Source: Desulfovibrio sp. Huiquan2017
Lineage (GTDB): Bacteria; Desulfobacterota; Desulfovibrionia; Desulfovibrionales; Desulfovibrionaceae
Length of the DNA stretch: 64,000 nucleotides
Reading direction: 5' to 3'
Assembly: GCF_017351175.1 (NCBI RefSeq)
Contig: NZ_JAFMPN010000007.1
Location: 62,001-126,000, forward strand
Below, one piece after another: positions 55,634-64,000 of this stretch. A model generated the notes under the pieces. The model saw only the letters and a program-made list of their open reading frames with translations, was not told where the DNA came from and ran no database searches. Position numbers and translations under genes: made by a program. Position 1 is the first letter of the stretch, and each line of letters starts with the position of its first letter.

Positions 55634-56374
55634 ATGAAAAACCTGCTCATCATATTGTCGTTGCTGCTGATCCCCCACTCCGCTTTGGCCGCTTCCGGAC
55701 AGGCGGTGGAATACGAGATCAACGGACAGTTCTTCGAGGGATATTACATCAGCCCGGCAGCCAGGGCGCCGTTGGTCTTCCTGGTCCACGACTGGGACGG
55801 GCTGACCGACTATGAGGTCAAGCGGGCCGGGATGCTCGCCGACCTGGGGTATGCCGTGTTCGCCGTGGACCTGTTCGGCAAGGGCATTCGGCCCACCGCG
55901 ACGTCGGACAAGAAACGGCTGACCGGAGCGCTTTACGCCGACCGGCAGACCATGCGCACGCGGCTCATGGCCGGGTTGAACAAGGCCGCCGATCTGGGTG
56001 CCAATCTGTCGAAGGCCGTGGCCATGGGCTACTGCTTCGGCGGCACGGCCGTCCTGGAGCTGGCCCGGTCCGGGGTTAACCTCAAGGCCTTCGTCTCCTT
56101 CCACGGCGGCCTGGCCACGCCCGAGGGACAGGACTACAAGGCAACCAAAGGGTTCATTCTGGTCTTCCACGGCTCGGCGGACCAGTCCGTGCCCATGAGC
56201 CAATTCGCGGCCCTGGCCGACGAATTGGAGGCCACGGGCATCCCTCATGAAATGACCACCTACGGCGGCGCTCCCCACGCCTTCACCGTGTTTGGCTCGG
56301 ACCGCTACCGCAAGGACGCGGACGAGAAGTCTTGGGCGCGGCTCACGCAATTCCTGGCCCACACCCTGCAATAA
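55634..56374 (+). CDS. Dienelactone hydrolase family protein, secreted
   Basis: A 246-residue alpha/beta hydrolase with signal peptide (to about residue 19, SALA). The nucleophile is Cys134 in GYCFGG, with Asp183 (HGSADQSVP) and His215 (GAPHAF) completing the Cys-Asp-His triad of dienelactone hydrolases. Natural substrates of such secreted homologues are mostly unknown; hydrolysis of an ester or lactone is inferred. AAGGAG precedes the ATG. Confidence 0.88.
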   Translation: MKNLLIILSLLLIPHSALAASGQAVEYEINGQFFEGYYISPAARAPLVFLVHDWDGLTDYEVKRAGMLADLGYAVFAVDLFGKGIRPTATSDKKRLTGALYADRQTMRTRLMAGLNKAADLGANLSKAVAMGYCFGGTAVLELARSGVNLKAFVSFHGGLATPEGQDYKATKGFILVFHGSADQSVPMSQFAALADELEATGIPHEMTTYGGAPHAFTVFGSDRYRKDADEKSWARLTQFLAHTLQ

Positions 56375-56439
56375 CGCCTCGGGGGGATCGTACACGGTCC
56401 CCCCTGGCCTCACCCGCGAAAAGGGGCTAAGAAACGGCC

Positions 56440-57132
56440 ATGAAACGATGCAACGCAACGCTTATCCCCCGCTTTGCGGTCCTTTTCTGTCTGCTGTTCG
56501 CGGGCATGGCCCTGGCCCAGGAACGCCCCGAAGGATTCGTCACCCTCAACGATTTTCTGCCGGACGCGGTCTACGACGTGAAATACTACACGGGCGACAA
56601 CTTCGTGGGTTCGCGCGTGGACGGCTACCGCGCCCCCAAGGTCCTGGTGACCATCGAAGCCGCCACGGCCCTGAAGGCGGTCCAGGCGGACCTGGCTCCC
56701 TTTGGCCTGAGTCTCGAATTCTTTGACGGCTACCGCCCCCAGACGGCCGTGGACCACTTCGTGCGCTGGGCCGAAGATCTCGACGACACGCGCACCAAGG
56801 CCGTCCACTACCCGGATGTGGACAAGCGCAACCTGTTCCGCGACGGATACATCGCGGCAAGGTCCAGCCATTCGCGCGGTTCCACCGTGGATCTGACCAT
56901 CGTGGACAAGGCCACCGGGCGCGCCCTCGACATGGGCACCCCATTCGACTTCTTCGGCCTCGAATCCTGGCCCGACCACCCCAGCTTCCCGGCCCGGGTC
57001 CGCGCCCACCGCGCCCTGCTCCGCGCGGTCATGGTCAAGCACGGCTTCCAGCCCATCGAAACCGAATGGTGGCATTTCACCCTCAAGGACGAGCCTTACC
57101 CGGAGACCTACTTCGACTTTCCTGTACGCTGA
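56440..57132 (+). CDS. D-Ala-D-Ala dipeptidase, VanX type
   Basis: A 230-residue zinc peptidase (family M15D) with a signal peptide (cleavage near ALA, residue 26). SSHSRGSTVDLTIVD holds His144 and Asp151, and EWWHF holds the general base Glu209 and ligand His212. FDGYRP (about 95-100) is also conserved. In the periplasm it would release D-Ala from muropeptide-derived D-Ala-D-Ala, so recycling is more likely than glycopeptide resistance; no vanH or vanA is present. Confidence 0.9.
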   Translation: MKRCNATLIPRFAVLFCLLFAGMALAQERPEGFVTLNDFLPDAVYDVKYYTGDNFVGSRVDGYRAPKVLVTIEAATALKAVQADLAPFGLSLEFFDGYRPQTAVDHFVRWAEDLDDTRTKAVHYPDVDKRNLFRDGYIAARSSHSRGSTVDLTIVDKATGRALDMGTPFDFFGLESWPDHPSFPARVRAHRALLRAVMVKHGFQPIETEWWHFTLKDEPYPETYFDFPVR

Positions 57133-57235
57133 CGGCATGCTCCACGGCGGCCGACATGCACAAAGGGGGAATATGCCCCCGAGGCGGGCTCTTCGCCTCG
57201 CCGGGCGGGGGTGGCGCCGAGTTGCCGGACACCAA

Positions 57236-57369
57236 AAAGGGTACTATCCCCTTAATGTCTTGGGAAAAAACAGGCGTTGAAAGCCGCTTCGCGGCGAAAA
57301 GCAAGATGATTTCGCCTCCGGCGGGCAAGGACTCGCTCCTTGCATCCCGTTTTTGCGCCTCCGGCGCGA
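57236..57369 (+). repeat. Interspersed repeat, copy A
   Basis: Runs from about AAAAGGGTACTATCCCC through TTGGGAAAAAACAGGCG, CGCTTCGCGGCGAAAA, TTTCGCCTCCGGCGGGCAAG to GGCGCGAT. The same series of blocks, in the same order, occurs on the opposite strand at 59243-59378. I judge identity to be roughly three quarters over about 110 bases. Confidence 0.75.
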
Positions 57370-57424
57370 TCCTTTTTCCTCCACGCGACTTTTCGCCTAT
57401 GAAAAGGGAGTTAAAAGTCCCCCC

Positions 57425-57461
57425 AAAAAAACCGCCCCGCCGACAGACGTCGGCGGGGCGG
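57425..57461 (-). terminator. glyA terminator
   Basis: CCGCCCCGCCGAC and GTCGGCGGGGCGG form a 13-bp stem on the minus strand, then TTTTTTT. Confidence 0.92.
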
Positions 57462-57484
57462 CCTGATTTCGGTTAACCCGAGGC

Positions 57485-58723
57485 CTACCAGGCGAAGAGC
57501 GGGAATTCGCGGGCGAACTCCTCGACTTCGTCGGCGATGTTGGTCAGGGCCTTGTCGTCGTTCATGTTGTCCAACGCGGCGACGATGGCTTCGGCAACCA
57601 CGATCATGTCCTCTTCGATCATGCCGCGGGTGGTCAGGGCCGGGGTGCCCAAACGGATGCCCGAGGTCTGGAACGGGGACTTGGTCTCGAACGGGATGGT
57701 GTTCTTGTTGGCCGTAATACCCGCCTTATCCAGAGCGATCTGGGCATCCTTGCCGGTGTAGTCCTTCTCGGACAGGTCCAGCAGCATCATGTGGTTGTCG
57801 GTGCCGCCGGATACGAGCTTGTAGCCCGCCTCGGTCAAAGAAGCGGCCAACTGCTTGGCGTTCTTGACCACCTGCTGCTGGTACTCCACGAAACCGGGAG
57901 ACAGGGCTTCGCCGAAGGCCACGGCCTTGGCCGCGATGACGTGCATGAGCGGGCCGCCCTGGATGCCGGGGAAGATATTGGAGTTCAGTTCCTGCTCCAG
58001 ATCGTCGGTGCTCAGGATCATGCCGCCGCGCGGGCCGCGCAGGGTTTTGTGGGTCGTGGTCGTGGTGTAGTGGGCGTACTCGATGCAGGACGGATGCTCA
58101 CCTGCGGCGATCAGGCCCGCGATGTGGGCCATGTCGACCATGAGCTTGGCCCCGACCTCGTCGGCGATGGCCCGGAAGCGGGGGAAGTCGATGATGCGCG
58201 GGTAGGCGGACGCGCCCGCGATGATCATAGTCGGCCGGTGTTCCTTGGCCAAGGCCTCGACCGCGTCGTAGTCGATGGTCTGGGTCTCGCGGTCCACGCC
58301 GTAGTGCACCATGTTGAAGAGCTTGCCCGAGAAGTTCACCGGGGAACCGTGAGTCAGGTGCCCGCCGTGGGACAGGTCCATGCCGAGCACAGTGTCGCCG
58401 GGTTTGCAGGCCGCGAAGTAGACGGCCATGTTGGCCTGGGAGCCGGAGTGGGGCTGGACGTTGGCATAGGTCGCGCCGAACAGCTCTTTGGCGCGATCGC
58501 GGGCCAAGTCCTCGACCTCATCCACGAACTCGCAGCCACCGTACCAGCGCTTGCCCGGGTACCCTTCGGCGTATTTATGGGTCATGACCGAGCCCTGGGC
58601 CTGGCGCACGGCCGTGGACACGAAGTTCTCGCTGGCGATGAGTTCCAGCTTGGAGACCTCGCGGTCGATCTCGTCGGTAATGGCGGCGGCGACCGCCGGG
58701 TCCTGGATAAACAGCTCTTCCAT
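57485..58723 (-). CDS. glyA: Serine hydroxymethyltransferase
   Basis: A 412-residue PLP enzyme that converts serine and tetrahydrofolate to glycine and 5,10-methylene-tetrahydrofolate. [23 protein letters not shown] and the PLP lysine Lys226 ([15 protein letters not shown]) are diagnostic. The start at 58723 is set by AGAGGATACC; the frame is open 26 codons further but without similarity. It is downstream of the fatty-acid genes but has its own promoter and a long structured leader. Confidence 0.97.
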   Translation of the reverse strand: MEELFIQDPAVAAAITDEIDREVSKLELIASENFVSTAVRQAQGSVMTHKYAEGYPGKRWYGGCEFVDEVEDLARDRAKELFGATYANVQPHSGSQANMAVYFAACKPGDTVLGMDLSHGGHLTHGSPVNFSGKLFNMVHYGVDRETQTIDYDAVEALAKEHRPTMIIAGASAYPRIIDFPRFRAIADEVGAKLMVDMAHIAGLIAAGEHPSCIEYAHYTTTTTHKTLRGPRGGMILSTDDLEQELNSNIFPGIQGGPLMHVIAAKAVAFGEALSPGFVEYQQQVVKNAKQLAASLTEAGYKLVSGGTDNHMMLLDLSEKDYTGKDAQIALDKAGITANKNTIPFETKSPFQTSGIRLGTPALTTRGMIEEDMIVVAEAIVAALDNMNDDKALTNIADEVEEFAREFPLFAW

Positions 58724-58866
58724 GGTGGTATCCTCTGAAGTAAAATGTGGATGCGAATGGCTTCCCAGTCCAAGCGGGGAGTTTGGCGATCCTCGCGCCA
58801 CCTCGACGGTTACGGCTTTTTCACCGCTCCCGGCAGGCGCTCCCGCCGTGCCCCGTGCACTGGAGA
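58724..58866 (-). promoter_or_regulatory. Structured 5' leader of glyA
   Basis: About 143 transcribed bases with several short GC stems (for example GTGC/GCAC, GGCG/CGCC twice, CGGT/ACCG around GAAAAAGCCGTA). Such length and structure ahead of a one-carbon gene suggests RNA-level control, but I could not match it to the glycine, ZTP, THF or SAH riboswitch consensus. Confidence 0.4.
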
Positions 58867-58872
58867 TCCGTC

Positions 58873-58900
58873 CTTATATCAATACGGAACACTCGTTCAA
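58873..58900 (-). promoter_or_regulatory. glyA promoter
   Basis: On the minus strand TTGAAC (58900-58895), 16 bases, TATAAG (58878-58873). Confidence 0.55.
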
Positions 58901-59242
58901 GCTGTCCCGGTTGTGCTGCGAGAGGGATGTGCATGCCCCCCGCCATATCCATTTCGCGGGGGGGCGCAGGCCCCCCTCACGCCCGCCCCTTGTATCCGGC
59001 ATATATAGGGTAAGGCAAGAAAGTTTGGGCCAAAAACAGAATTTCCTTCCCTTCCGCCCGTGAAACGCCGCCCCAAAAAACAGGGTGGGAAACGGACAAA
59101 CCGACGGCCGTGGCCCGGCGGGAAGGCTCGCCCTATTGAGCTCCCGAAAAGAGAACCACCAGCGATTGGAAGTTGTTACGTGATCTCCCGCTTATGAAAG
59201 AGAGAACCGACGCGACAAATCCCCCAAAGCGACCTCGCCCTT

Positions 59243-59378
59243 TCGCGCCTAAGGTAAAAATGGGATGCAAGGGCGCGAGTCCTTGCCCGCCGGAGGCGAA
59301 ATTATTTTAATTTTCGCCGCAAAGCGACCTTCAACACCTGGTTTTTCCCAGAGAGTTAAGGGGATAGTTCCCTAAAGG
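59243..59378 (-). repeat. Interspersed repeat, copy B (inverted)
   Basis: Read on the minus strand it runs from AGGGAACTATCCCCTTAAC through CTGGGAAAAACCAGG, CGCTTTGCGGCGAAAA, TTTCGCCTCCGGCGGGCAAG to GGCGCGAAA, matching copy A at 57236-57369. Together the copies flank glyA in opposite orientation. Confidence 0.75.
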
Positions 59379-59424
59379 ATACGGCGCTGACAGACGCTTT
59401 GCCTGCAAGAGGGAACGGACAGGC

Positions 59425-59454
59425 AAAAGAAAGGGCCGCTTGCGCGGCCCTTTC
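59425..59454 (-). terminator. fabF terminator
   Basis: GAAAGGGCCGC and GCGGCCCTTTC form an 11-bp stem on the minus strand, then TTTTG. Confidence 0.85.
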
Positions 59455-59470
59455 CTTCAGCGGTATGTCA

Positions 59471-60709
59471 TTATCCGTCGAATCGTTTAAACAGAATGCA
59501 GCCGTTGGTGCCGCCGAAGCCGAAGGAGTTGGACAGGGCGTATTCGGCCTGTATCTCCTGCGGTCCGTCGACGCAGATGTCGAGGTCGCATTCCGGGTCG
59601 GGCGTTTCGCGGTTCACGGTGCCGGGGATGATGCCCTCGGACAAAGTCTTGACGGCAAAGACTGCTTCCACACCACCCGCCGCGCCCAGCAGGTGCCCGA
59701 TCTGGGACTTGTTGGCGCAGATCTTGATGTCGTAGGCGTGGTCGCCGAAGACCTTTTTGATGGCCCGGGTCTCACACAAATCATTCAGGTAGGTGGAGGT
59801 ACCGTGGGCGTTGATGTGGTCGATCTCGGAGGGATCGACCTTGGCCTCGCGGACGGCGGCGGCCATGGCGTAGGCCATACCCGAACCATCTTCCGGCGGA
59901 GCGGTCATGTGGTAGGCGTCGCCGGACGCGCCGTAGCCGACAACTTCGGCCAGGATTTCCGCGCCGCGCGCCTTGGCGTGCTCCAGGGATTCCAGAAGCA
60001 ACAGGCCGCACCCCTCGCCCATGACGAAACCGGTGCGATCCTTGTCAAAGGGGCGTGAGGCCTTTTCCGGCTCGTCGTTGCGCACGGACAGGGCTTTCAT
60101 GGCGTTGAATCCGGCCACAGCGAGATGGGAGATGGTCGATTCGGCCCCGCCACAGATCATGGCATCCACGCGGCCCATGACGATGTCGGTATAGGCCGTG
60201 CCGATGGCGTGAGTGCCGGAGGCGCAGGCCGTGGTGGTGCAGATATTGGGGCCCATGGCTCCGGTCTCGATGGACACCTGTCCGGCCGCCATATTGGCGA
60301 TGATGGTGGGGATGAAGAAGGGCGAAACCTTTCTCGGTCCCCGTCTCAGCAGCTTCTCGTGACTTTCCTCGATACCCTCAAGGCCGCCCAGACCCACGCC
60401 GATGATGGTGCCGACGCGGTCTCGTTCGTTCTCGGGGATGGTCCAGCCGGCGGCGTCGAGAAGCATGCGCGAAGCGGCCACCGCATACTGGGTGAACAGC
60501 TCCATGCGTTTGGCTTCCTTCTTGCCGATGTACGGATCGGGATCGAATCCCTTGACCTCGCCCGCGATGGTCGTGGCGTAGTCCGCGCTGTCGAACTTGG
60601 TGATCCGGCCGATACCGGATTTCCCGGCCAGGAGGTTCTGCCAGCTGGTTTCGGCGTCGTTGCCGAGAGGCGTGACGGCGGCAACACTGGTAACAACTAC
60701 CCTGTTCAT
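59471..60709 (-). CDS. fabF: Beta-ketoacyl-ACP synthase II
   Basis: A 412-residue condensing enzyme that elongates acyl-ACP with malonyl-ACP. The catalytic triad is Cys162 (TTACASGT), His302 (NAHGTST) and His339 (KSQIGHLLGAAGG), and SNSFGFGGTNGC ends the fold. It lies 102 bases downstream of acpP, with a hairpin between them, and ends in a terminator, so it closes the fatty-acid operon. Confidence 0.96.
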   Translation of the reverse strand: MNRVVVTSVAAVTPLGNDAETSWQNLLAGKSGIGRITKFDSADYATTIAGEVKGFDPDPYIGKKEAKRMELFTQYAVAASRMLLDAAGWTIPENERDRVGTIIGVGLGGLEGIEESHEKLLRRGPRKVSPFFIPTIIANMAAGQVSIETGAMGPNICTTTACASGTHAIGTAYTDIVMGRVDAMICGGAESTISHLAVAGFNAMKALSVRNDEPEKASRPFDKDRTGFVMGEGCGLLLLESLEHAKARGAEILAEVVGYGASGDAYHMTAPPEDGSGMAYAMAAAVREAKVDPSEIDHINAHGTSTYLNDLCETRAIKKVFGDHAYDIKICANKSQIGHLLGAAGGVEAVFAVKTLSEGIIPGTVNRETPDPECDLDICVDGPQEIQAEYALSNSFGFGGTNGCILFKRFDG

Positions 60710-60747
60710 AGTACCTGCCCGTTAGGTCTGGTTTGGTGCAACAAAAG

Positions 60748-60782
60748 GAGCGTCTTACACCGCCATGGTGCGTAAGACGCTC
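60748..60782 (-). terminator. Hairpin between acpP and fabF
   Basis: GAGCGTCTTAC and GTAAGACGCTC form a perfect 11-bp stem (loop 13 bases) on the minus strand, followed by CTTTTGTTG. It looks like a leaky terminator or an RNA-processing hairpin inside the operon. Confidence 0.65.
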
Positions 60783-60811
60783 GCAGTGTATAATTTTCTA
60801 TTCGATCAAGC

Positions 60812-61045
60812 CTACAGGGCCTTCTGAATGTGCGAAATGGCGTCGCCGACCTTGAGGATCTTTTGGGCGTCTTCGTCATCGATCTCCAGGTCAAATTCCT
60901 CTTCCATGGCCATGATCAGTTCGGTCAGGTCCAGGGAGTCGGCGCCCAGGTCTTCGACAAAAGCGGCGGTTTCGACCACTTCGTCTTCGGACACACCCAG
61001 TTGATCCACGATGATCTCTTTCACTTTCGCTGCTACGTCGGACAT
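60812..61045 (-). CDS. acpP: Acyl carrier protein
   Basis: A 77-residue acidic helical protein that carries growing acyl chains on phosphopantetheine attached to Ser37 ([10 protein letters not shown]). The start at 61045 follows GGAGG; a start six codons upstream would place the ribosome site inside the gene. It lies between fabG and fabF, the usual arrangement. Confidence 0.97.
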   Translation of the reverse strand: MSDVAAKVKEIIVDQLGVSEDEVVETAAFVEDLGADSLDLTELIMAMEEEFDLEIDDEDAQKILKVGDAISHIQKAL

Positions 61046-61080
61046 GATTTCCTCCACTACCAAATGAGTTTTTTGCTTAA

Positions 61081-61824
61081 TTACATGTACATGCCGCCAT
61101 TCACGCCCAGCACCTGGCCGGTGATGTACCCGGCTCCGGGGCCAGCCAGGAAGGAGACGGCGGCCGCGATATCCTCGGACTGCCCGAGGGTTTTTAATGG
61201 AATTTGTTCGAGCATGGCTTCGACAACCTTTTCGGGCAATGCCGCCGTCATGTCGGTCTCGATGAAACCGGGGGCCACGGCATTGACCGTGATGTTGCGC
61301 CCGGCCAGTTCGCGAGCGGCGGATTTGGTCAGGCCGATGAGGCCCGCCTTGGCGGCCGCGTAGTTGGCCTGGCCCGCATTGCCCATTTGGCCGACCACGG
61401 AAGTGATGTTGACGATCCGCCCGAAACGCTGCTTGCCCATGATCTTGGACGCTTCCTTGAGGAAGACGAAGCAGCCGGTGAGGTTGATCTCGATGACCTT
61501 GTCCCAGTCCTCGTCCTTCATGCGCATCATCAGGCCGTCGCGGGTGATGCCCGCGTTGTTGACCAGAACGTGCAGTTCGGCTTTGCCCTTGATCTCGTCC
61601 TTGAAGAATGCGGCCACGGCATCGCGGTCGCCGGAATCGAGCTGGAAGGCTCGGGCCTTGCCGCCCGCCGCCTGGATGGAATTGACCACGTCCTCGGCGG
61701 ACTCGGGACGGCTGACATAGGTCAGGAAAACCTCGAAACCGTCGGAGGCCAACTTTTCGGCCACGGTTCGTCCGATGCCACGGGAACCGCCCGTAACCAG
61801 GGCGACTTTGGGAAGATCGCTCAT
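61081..61824 (-). CDS. fabG: 3-oxoacyl-ACP reductase
   Basis: A 247-residue short-chain dehydrogenase that uses NADPH to reduce beta-ketoacyl-ACP. The cofactor loop is [24 protein letters not shown] is the conserved Asn region, and the active-site pair is YAAAK with Ser of [10 protein letters not shown]. It is 35 bases upstream of acpP, in the same operon. Confidence 0.95.
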   Translation of the reverse strand: MSDLPKVALVTGGSRGIGRTVAEKLASDGFEVFLTYVSRPESAEDVVNSIQAAGGKARAFQLDSGDRDAVAAFFKDEIKGKAELHVLVNNAGITRDGLMMRMKDEDWDKVIEINLTGCFVFLKEASKIMGKQRFGRIVNITSVVGQMGNAGQANYAAAKAGLIGLTKSAARELAGRNITVNAVAPGFIETDMTAALPEKVVEAMLEQIPLKTLGQSEDIAAAVSFLAGPGAGYITGQVLGVNGGMYM

Positions 61825-61964
61825 CAGATATCCTCGTCTCGTTCGCTTATGGTCAGGACCCCATATACCAATTGATCACGGACTGCAAATTGGCCTCGGG
61901 GTCGGAACCAGCAAGTTTATTCCCTATTCGTCCGCAAAAAGCAAACAAACAGGCGTTTTAAAAT

Positions 61965-62951
61965 CTAGAACCGAATCAGGGCCGCGCCCCAGGTGAACCC
62001 ACCGCCGAAGGCCGGGATAAGGACGAGGTTCCCCGGCTTGATGAAGCCGGTGCGCACGGCCTCGGCCAGGGCCACGGGGATGGCGGCGGCAGAGGTGTTG
62101 CCGTATTTGTGGATATTGGAAAAGACGCGTTCTTCGGGGATGTCGAAACGGCGGCCCACGGCGTCGATGATGCGCTGGTTGGCCTGGTGCGGCAGGAGCA
62201 CGTCCACGTCGGACTTTTGCAGTCCGTTGCGCTTCAGGATGGCCTCGGAAATGTCAGTCATGTTGCGCACGGCGTGCTTGAAGACCTCGCGCCCCTGGAA
62301 TTCGACGAAATATTCGGGCCCCACGGCCTCGCCCAACTTGTAGGAGTAGGCCGAACCGCCGCCGTTGACCGAGAGCAGATCGCCGAGCGAACCGTCGGCC
62401 GCGAGCATGACGTCCAGGACCTCGGGGCCGTCGCCGGGCGCGCCCGCGGTCAGGACCGCCGCGCCGGAGGCGTCGCCGAACAGGACGCAGGTGGACCGAT
62501 CCTCCCAGTTCATGCGCCGGGTGACGATCTCGCTGGCGACCACCAGGATCTTGGCTTCGGGCTCCAGGCAAAGCAGGCCGCGCGCGGTCTGCAATGCGTA
62601 GAGAAATCCGGAGCAGGCAGCCGCGACGTCCATGCACATCTGTCCGGTGAGGCCGAATTTTTCCTGCAAGCGGCAGGCGGCGGACGGAATCATGGAATCC
62701 GGAGTGAAGGTCGCGCAGAGGATGTGGGTCAACTCGGAGGGATCCACGCCCGCGTCGGCCAGGGCCTGCTTCGAGGACTCGAAGGCCAAGTCGGAAGCGG
62801 CCTGCCCTTCGGCGGCCAAGTGCCGTTCCTTGATCCCCGTGCGGGTGGTGATCCACTCGTCCGAGGTATCGACGATTTTTTCGAGATCGGCGTTGGTCAG
62901 TATCTTCTCAGGAGCATACAGGCCAAAGCCACGAAGGATAAAGCTGATCAT
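61965..62951 (-). CDS. fabH: Beta-ketoacyl-ACP synthase III
   Basis: A 328-residue condensing enzyme that starts fatty-acid synthesis from acetyl-CoA and malonyl-ACP. The catalytic residues are Cys of VAAACSGFLYAL, His of LPHQANQRI and Asn of HKYGNTSAA. The 140-base gap to fabG contains nothing I recognise. It follows plsX by about 80 bases. Confidence 0.96.
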   Translation of the reverse strand: MISFILRGFGLYAPEKILTNADLEKIVDTSDEWITTRTGIKERHLAAEGQAASDLAFESSKQALADAGVDPSELTHILCATFTPDSMIPSAACRLQEKFGLTGQMCMDVAAACSGFLYALQTARGLLCLEPEAKILVVASEIVTRRMNWEDRSTCVLFGDASGAAVLTAGAPGDGPEVLDVMLAADGSLGDLLSVNGGGSAYSYKLGEAVGPEYFVEFQGREVFKHAVRNMTDISEAILKRNGLQKSDVDVLLPHQANQRIIDAVGRRFDIPEERVFSNIHKYGNTSAAAIPVALAEAVRTGFIKPGNLVLIPAFGGGFTWGAALIRF

Positions 62952-63029
62952 GGATTGGGTGTTTATGCCAATGGCAATGCGCGGTCAAGCTGCGCAAGTT
63001 TTTTCACATCCCGCGGGGCGCGGGAGGGG

Positions 63030-64000
63030 TCAGGCCGCGTCCCTGTCGGGTTTTGCGGCCAGTTCCTTGTGGGCGGCCAGGCCTTCGGCCAGATGGCCGT
63101 GCACGTTGTTGCGCACGCTGGTAGCGGCCATGCGAATGCAGTTGGTCATGGCCAGCTCGTTGGACTTGCCGTGGGCCACGATGACGATGTCCCGCAACCC
63201 CAGAAGCGGCGCTCCGCCGTACTCGGCGTAGTCCACGAGCTTCTTGACACGCTTGAAAGCGCCGAGGGAAAGCAGCGTGCCGAGCATTGACAGCAGGCTG
63301 GACTTGAGCTCGTCCTTGAGGATGCGACTCAGAGAACGGGACAGGCCTTCGGAAAGCTTCAGGGCCACGTTGCCCACAAAACCGTCGCAAACCACGATAT
63401 CCACCTCGCCGGTAAAAATATCGCGGCCCTCGACGTTGCCGATGAAGCGCAACTGGGAACGCTTGAGCAGATCAAAGGCTTCACGCACGGCGGCGTTGCC
63501 CTTGCCCTCCTCCTCGCCGATGGACAGGATGCCCACGGACGGGTCCTTGAAACCCAGGACATGCCGGGCCAGGGCGTCGGCCATGAGGGCGAACTGGAGC
63601 AGGTGCTGGGGCTTGGAGTCCACGTTGGCACCCACATCGATGAGCACCACCGGCTTCTTCTCGGTGGGCATGATACCCGCCAGAGCCGGACGCAGCACAC
63701 CGGGGATGCGCCCCAGAACGAACATGCCGCAGGCCACGGTCGCGCCGGAATGTCCGGCCGAGACCACGCCATGCGCGTTGCCGTCCTTGACCAGGCGGCA
63801 AGCCACCTGGATGGACGAATCCTTCTTGCGCCTGAGCGCGTCGGCGGGCTTGTCGCCCATTTCCACCACTTGGGAGGCATGCACGACGTCGATGTCCAGC
63901 CCCTTGGCGTCGCATTTCGCGAGCTCGGCCCGGACACGCTCCGCGTCACCGACGAGAACGATGGAAATGCCCTCGCGCGCGGCAGCCACGGCGGCGGGCA
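63030..64000 (-). CDS. plsX: Phosphate acyltransferase PlsX, cut by the right edge
   Basis: The frame is open to the right edge, so about the first few dozen residues are missing (319 residues follow an internal Met). GNAHGVVSAGHSGATVACGM, KPVVLIDVGANVDSKP and VVCDGFVGNVALKLSEG are PlsX hallmarks. It makes acyl-phosphate from acyl-ACP for phospholipid synthesis. It is the first visible gene of plsX-fabH-fabG-acpP-fabF. Confidence 0.95.
   Translation of the reverse strand, partial: PAAVAAAREGISIVLVGDAERVRAELAKCDAKGLDIDVVHASQVVEMGDKPADALRRKKDSSIQVACRLVKDGNAHGVVSAGHSGATVACGMFVLGRIPGVLRPALAGIMPTEKKPVVLIDVGANVDSKPQHLLQFALMADALARHVLGFKDPSVGILSIGEEEGKGNAAVREAFDLLKRSQLRFIGNVEGRDIFTGEVDIVVCDGFVGNVALKLSEGLSRSLSRILKDELKSSLLSMLGTLLSLGAFKRVKKLVDYAEYGGAPLLGLRDIVIVAHGKSNELAMTNCIRMAATSVRNNVHGHLAEGLAAHKELAAKPDRDAA

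Larger units (their letters stand above)
57133..57484. other. Intergenic region with repeat copy and glyA terminator
   Basis: About 350 bases without a gene. It contains repeat copy A (57236-57369) and the glyA terminator. Two further GC-rich hairpins near 57165-57215 (GGGCTCTTCGCC region) are unassigned. Confidence 0.5.
58724..59470. other. Long intergenic region between glyA and fabF
   Basis: About 750 bases without a supported gene. In order: a structured glyA leader (58724-58866); the glyA promoter; two mutually exclusive GC hairpins, GCCCCCCGC/GCGGGGGGGC (58935-58965) and GGGGGGC/GCCCCCC (58959-58976); about 250 bases with nothing evident; repeat copy B; and the fabF terminator. Confidence 0.6.

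Noticed and set aside
56440-57132. Vancomycin resistance gene
   Set aside because: The dipeptidase is secreted and stands without vanH, vanA or a VanRS pair, so peptidoglycan recycling is the simpler reading.
58724-58866. Glycine, ZTP, THF or SAH riboswitch ahead of glyA
   Set aside because: None of the conserved core blocks I know for these classes can be found in order; kept only as a structured leader.
57485-59378. Composite transposon around glyA
   Set aside because: The flanking repeats encode no transposase and show no terminal inverted repeats or target duplication that I can see.

Overview
The window is a compact, GC-rich bacterial chromosome segment with very few long gaps. Gene content and order (a solitary CbiM/CbiL metal transporter pair, a DsrE-like protein, radical SAM proteins, a complete dcw cell-wall/division cluster, plsX-fabHG-acpP-fabF-glyA) suggest a sulfate-reducing member of the Desulfovibrionaceae (Desulfovibrio or Pseudodesulfovibrio type). 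That assignment is inference from gene content and base composition; no rRNA gene is present to settle it. Both edges cut a gene: a YibE/F membrane protein on the left and plsX on the right.

Layout. 1-7500: YibE/F protein, alkaline phosphatase with a Pho-box-like site, a methyltransferase, trpS behind a Trp-rich leader peptide and attenuator, a Ca/Na antiporter with a PP-loop tRNA-thiolation-like protein, and an orphan periplasmic binding protein. 7600-14000: recA, alaS, an MFS transporter, rplM-rpsI. 14100-19470: a radical SAM protein, a DUF1003 protein, purM, a small secreted protein, amrS and tRNA-Pro(TGG). 19600-31850: a MATE efflux pump and its MarR regulator sharing a 17-bp operator, a DsrE-like protein, a sodium symporter with its 33-residue MetS-like partner, a hemolysin III protein, an Rrf2 regulator, CbiL/CbiM behind a NikR-like site, an HD protein, a sugar-binding-like protein, rlmD and a tandem pair of small paralogous proteins. 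31840-36000: a DUF3108 protein, a CBS-domain protein, and pyk followed by an HD-GYP gene.

35998-53083 is the dcw cluster in the order mraZ-rsmH-ftsL-ftsI-murE-murF-mraY-murD-ftsW-murG-murC-murB-ftsQ-ftsA-ftsZ. It is all on one strand, mostly with overlapping start and stop codons, behind five GTG repeats spaced like a MraZ box. It encodes the cytoplasmic and membrane steps of peptidoglycan precursor synthesis (no ddl) plus the divisome core. Downstream follow a radical SAM protein, an orphan binding protein, a dienelactone hydrolase-like protein and a VanX-type dipeptidase. 57485-64000 on the minus strand is the fatty-acid operon plsX-fabH-fabG-acpP-fabF followed by glyA, with an imperfect inverted pair of roughly 135-bp repeats on either side of glyA.

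The strongest unusual signals are: (1) a WWW leader peptide with a nested series of hairpins ahead of trpS, in which a duplicated 11-nt segment could relay ribosome position to the terminator; (2) several genes without a Shine-Dalgarno whose promoters place the transcript start on or next to the ATG, suggesting leaderless mRNAs; (3) an FtsZ tail carrying two copies of the conserved C-terminal peptide; (4) the paired operators of the MarR/MATE locus; (5) the repeats around glyA. All motif calls come from reading the sequence by eye; no database search or folding program was run.
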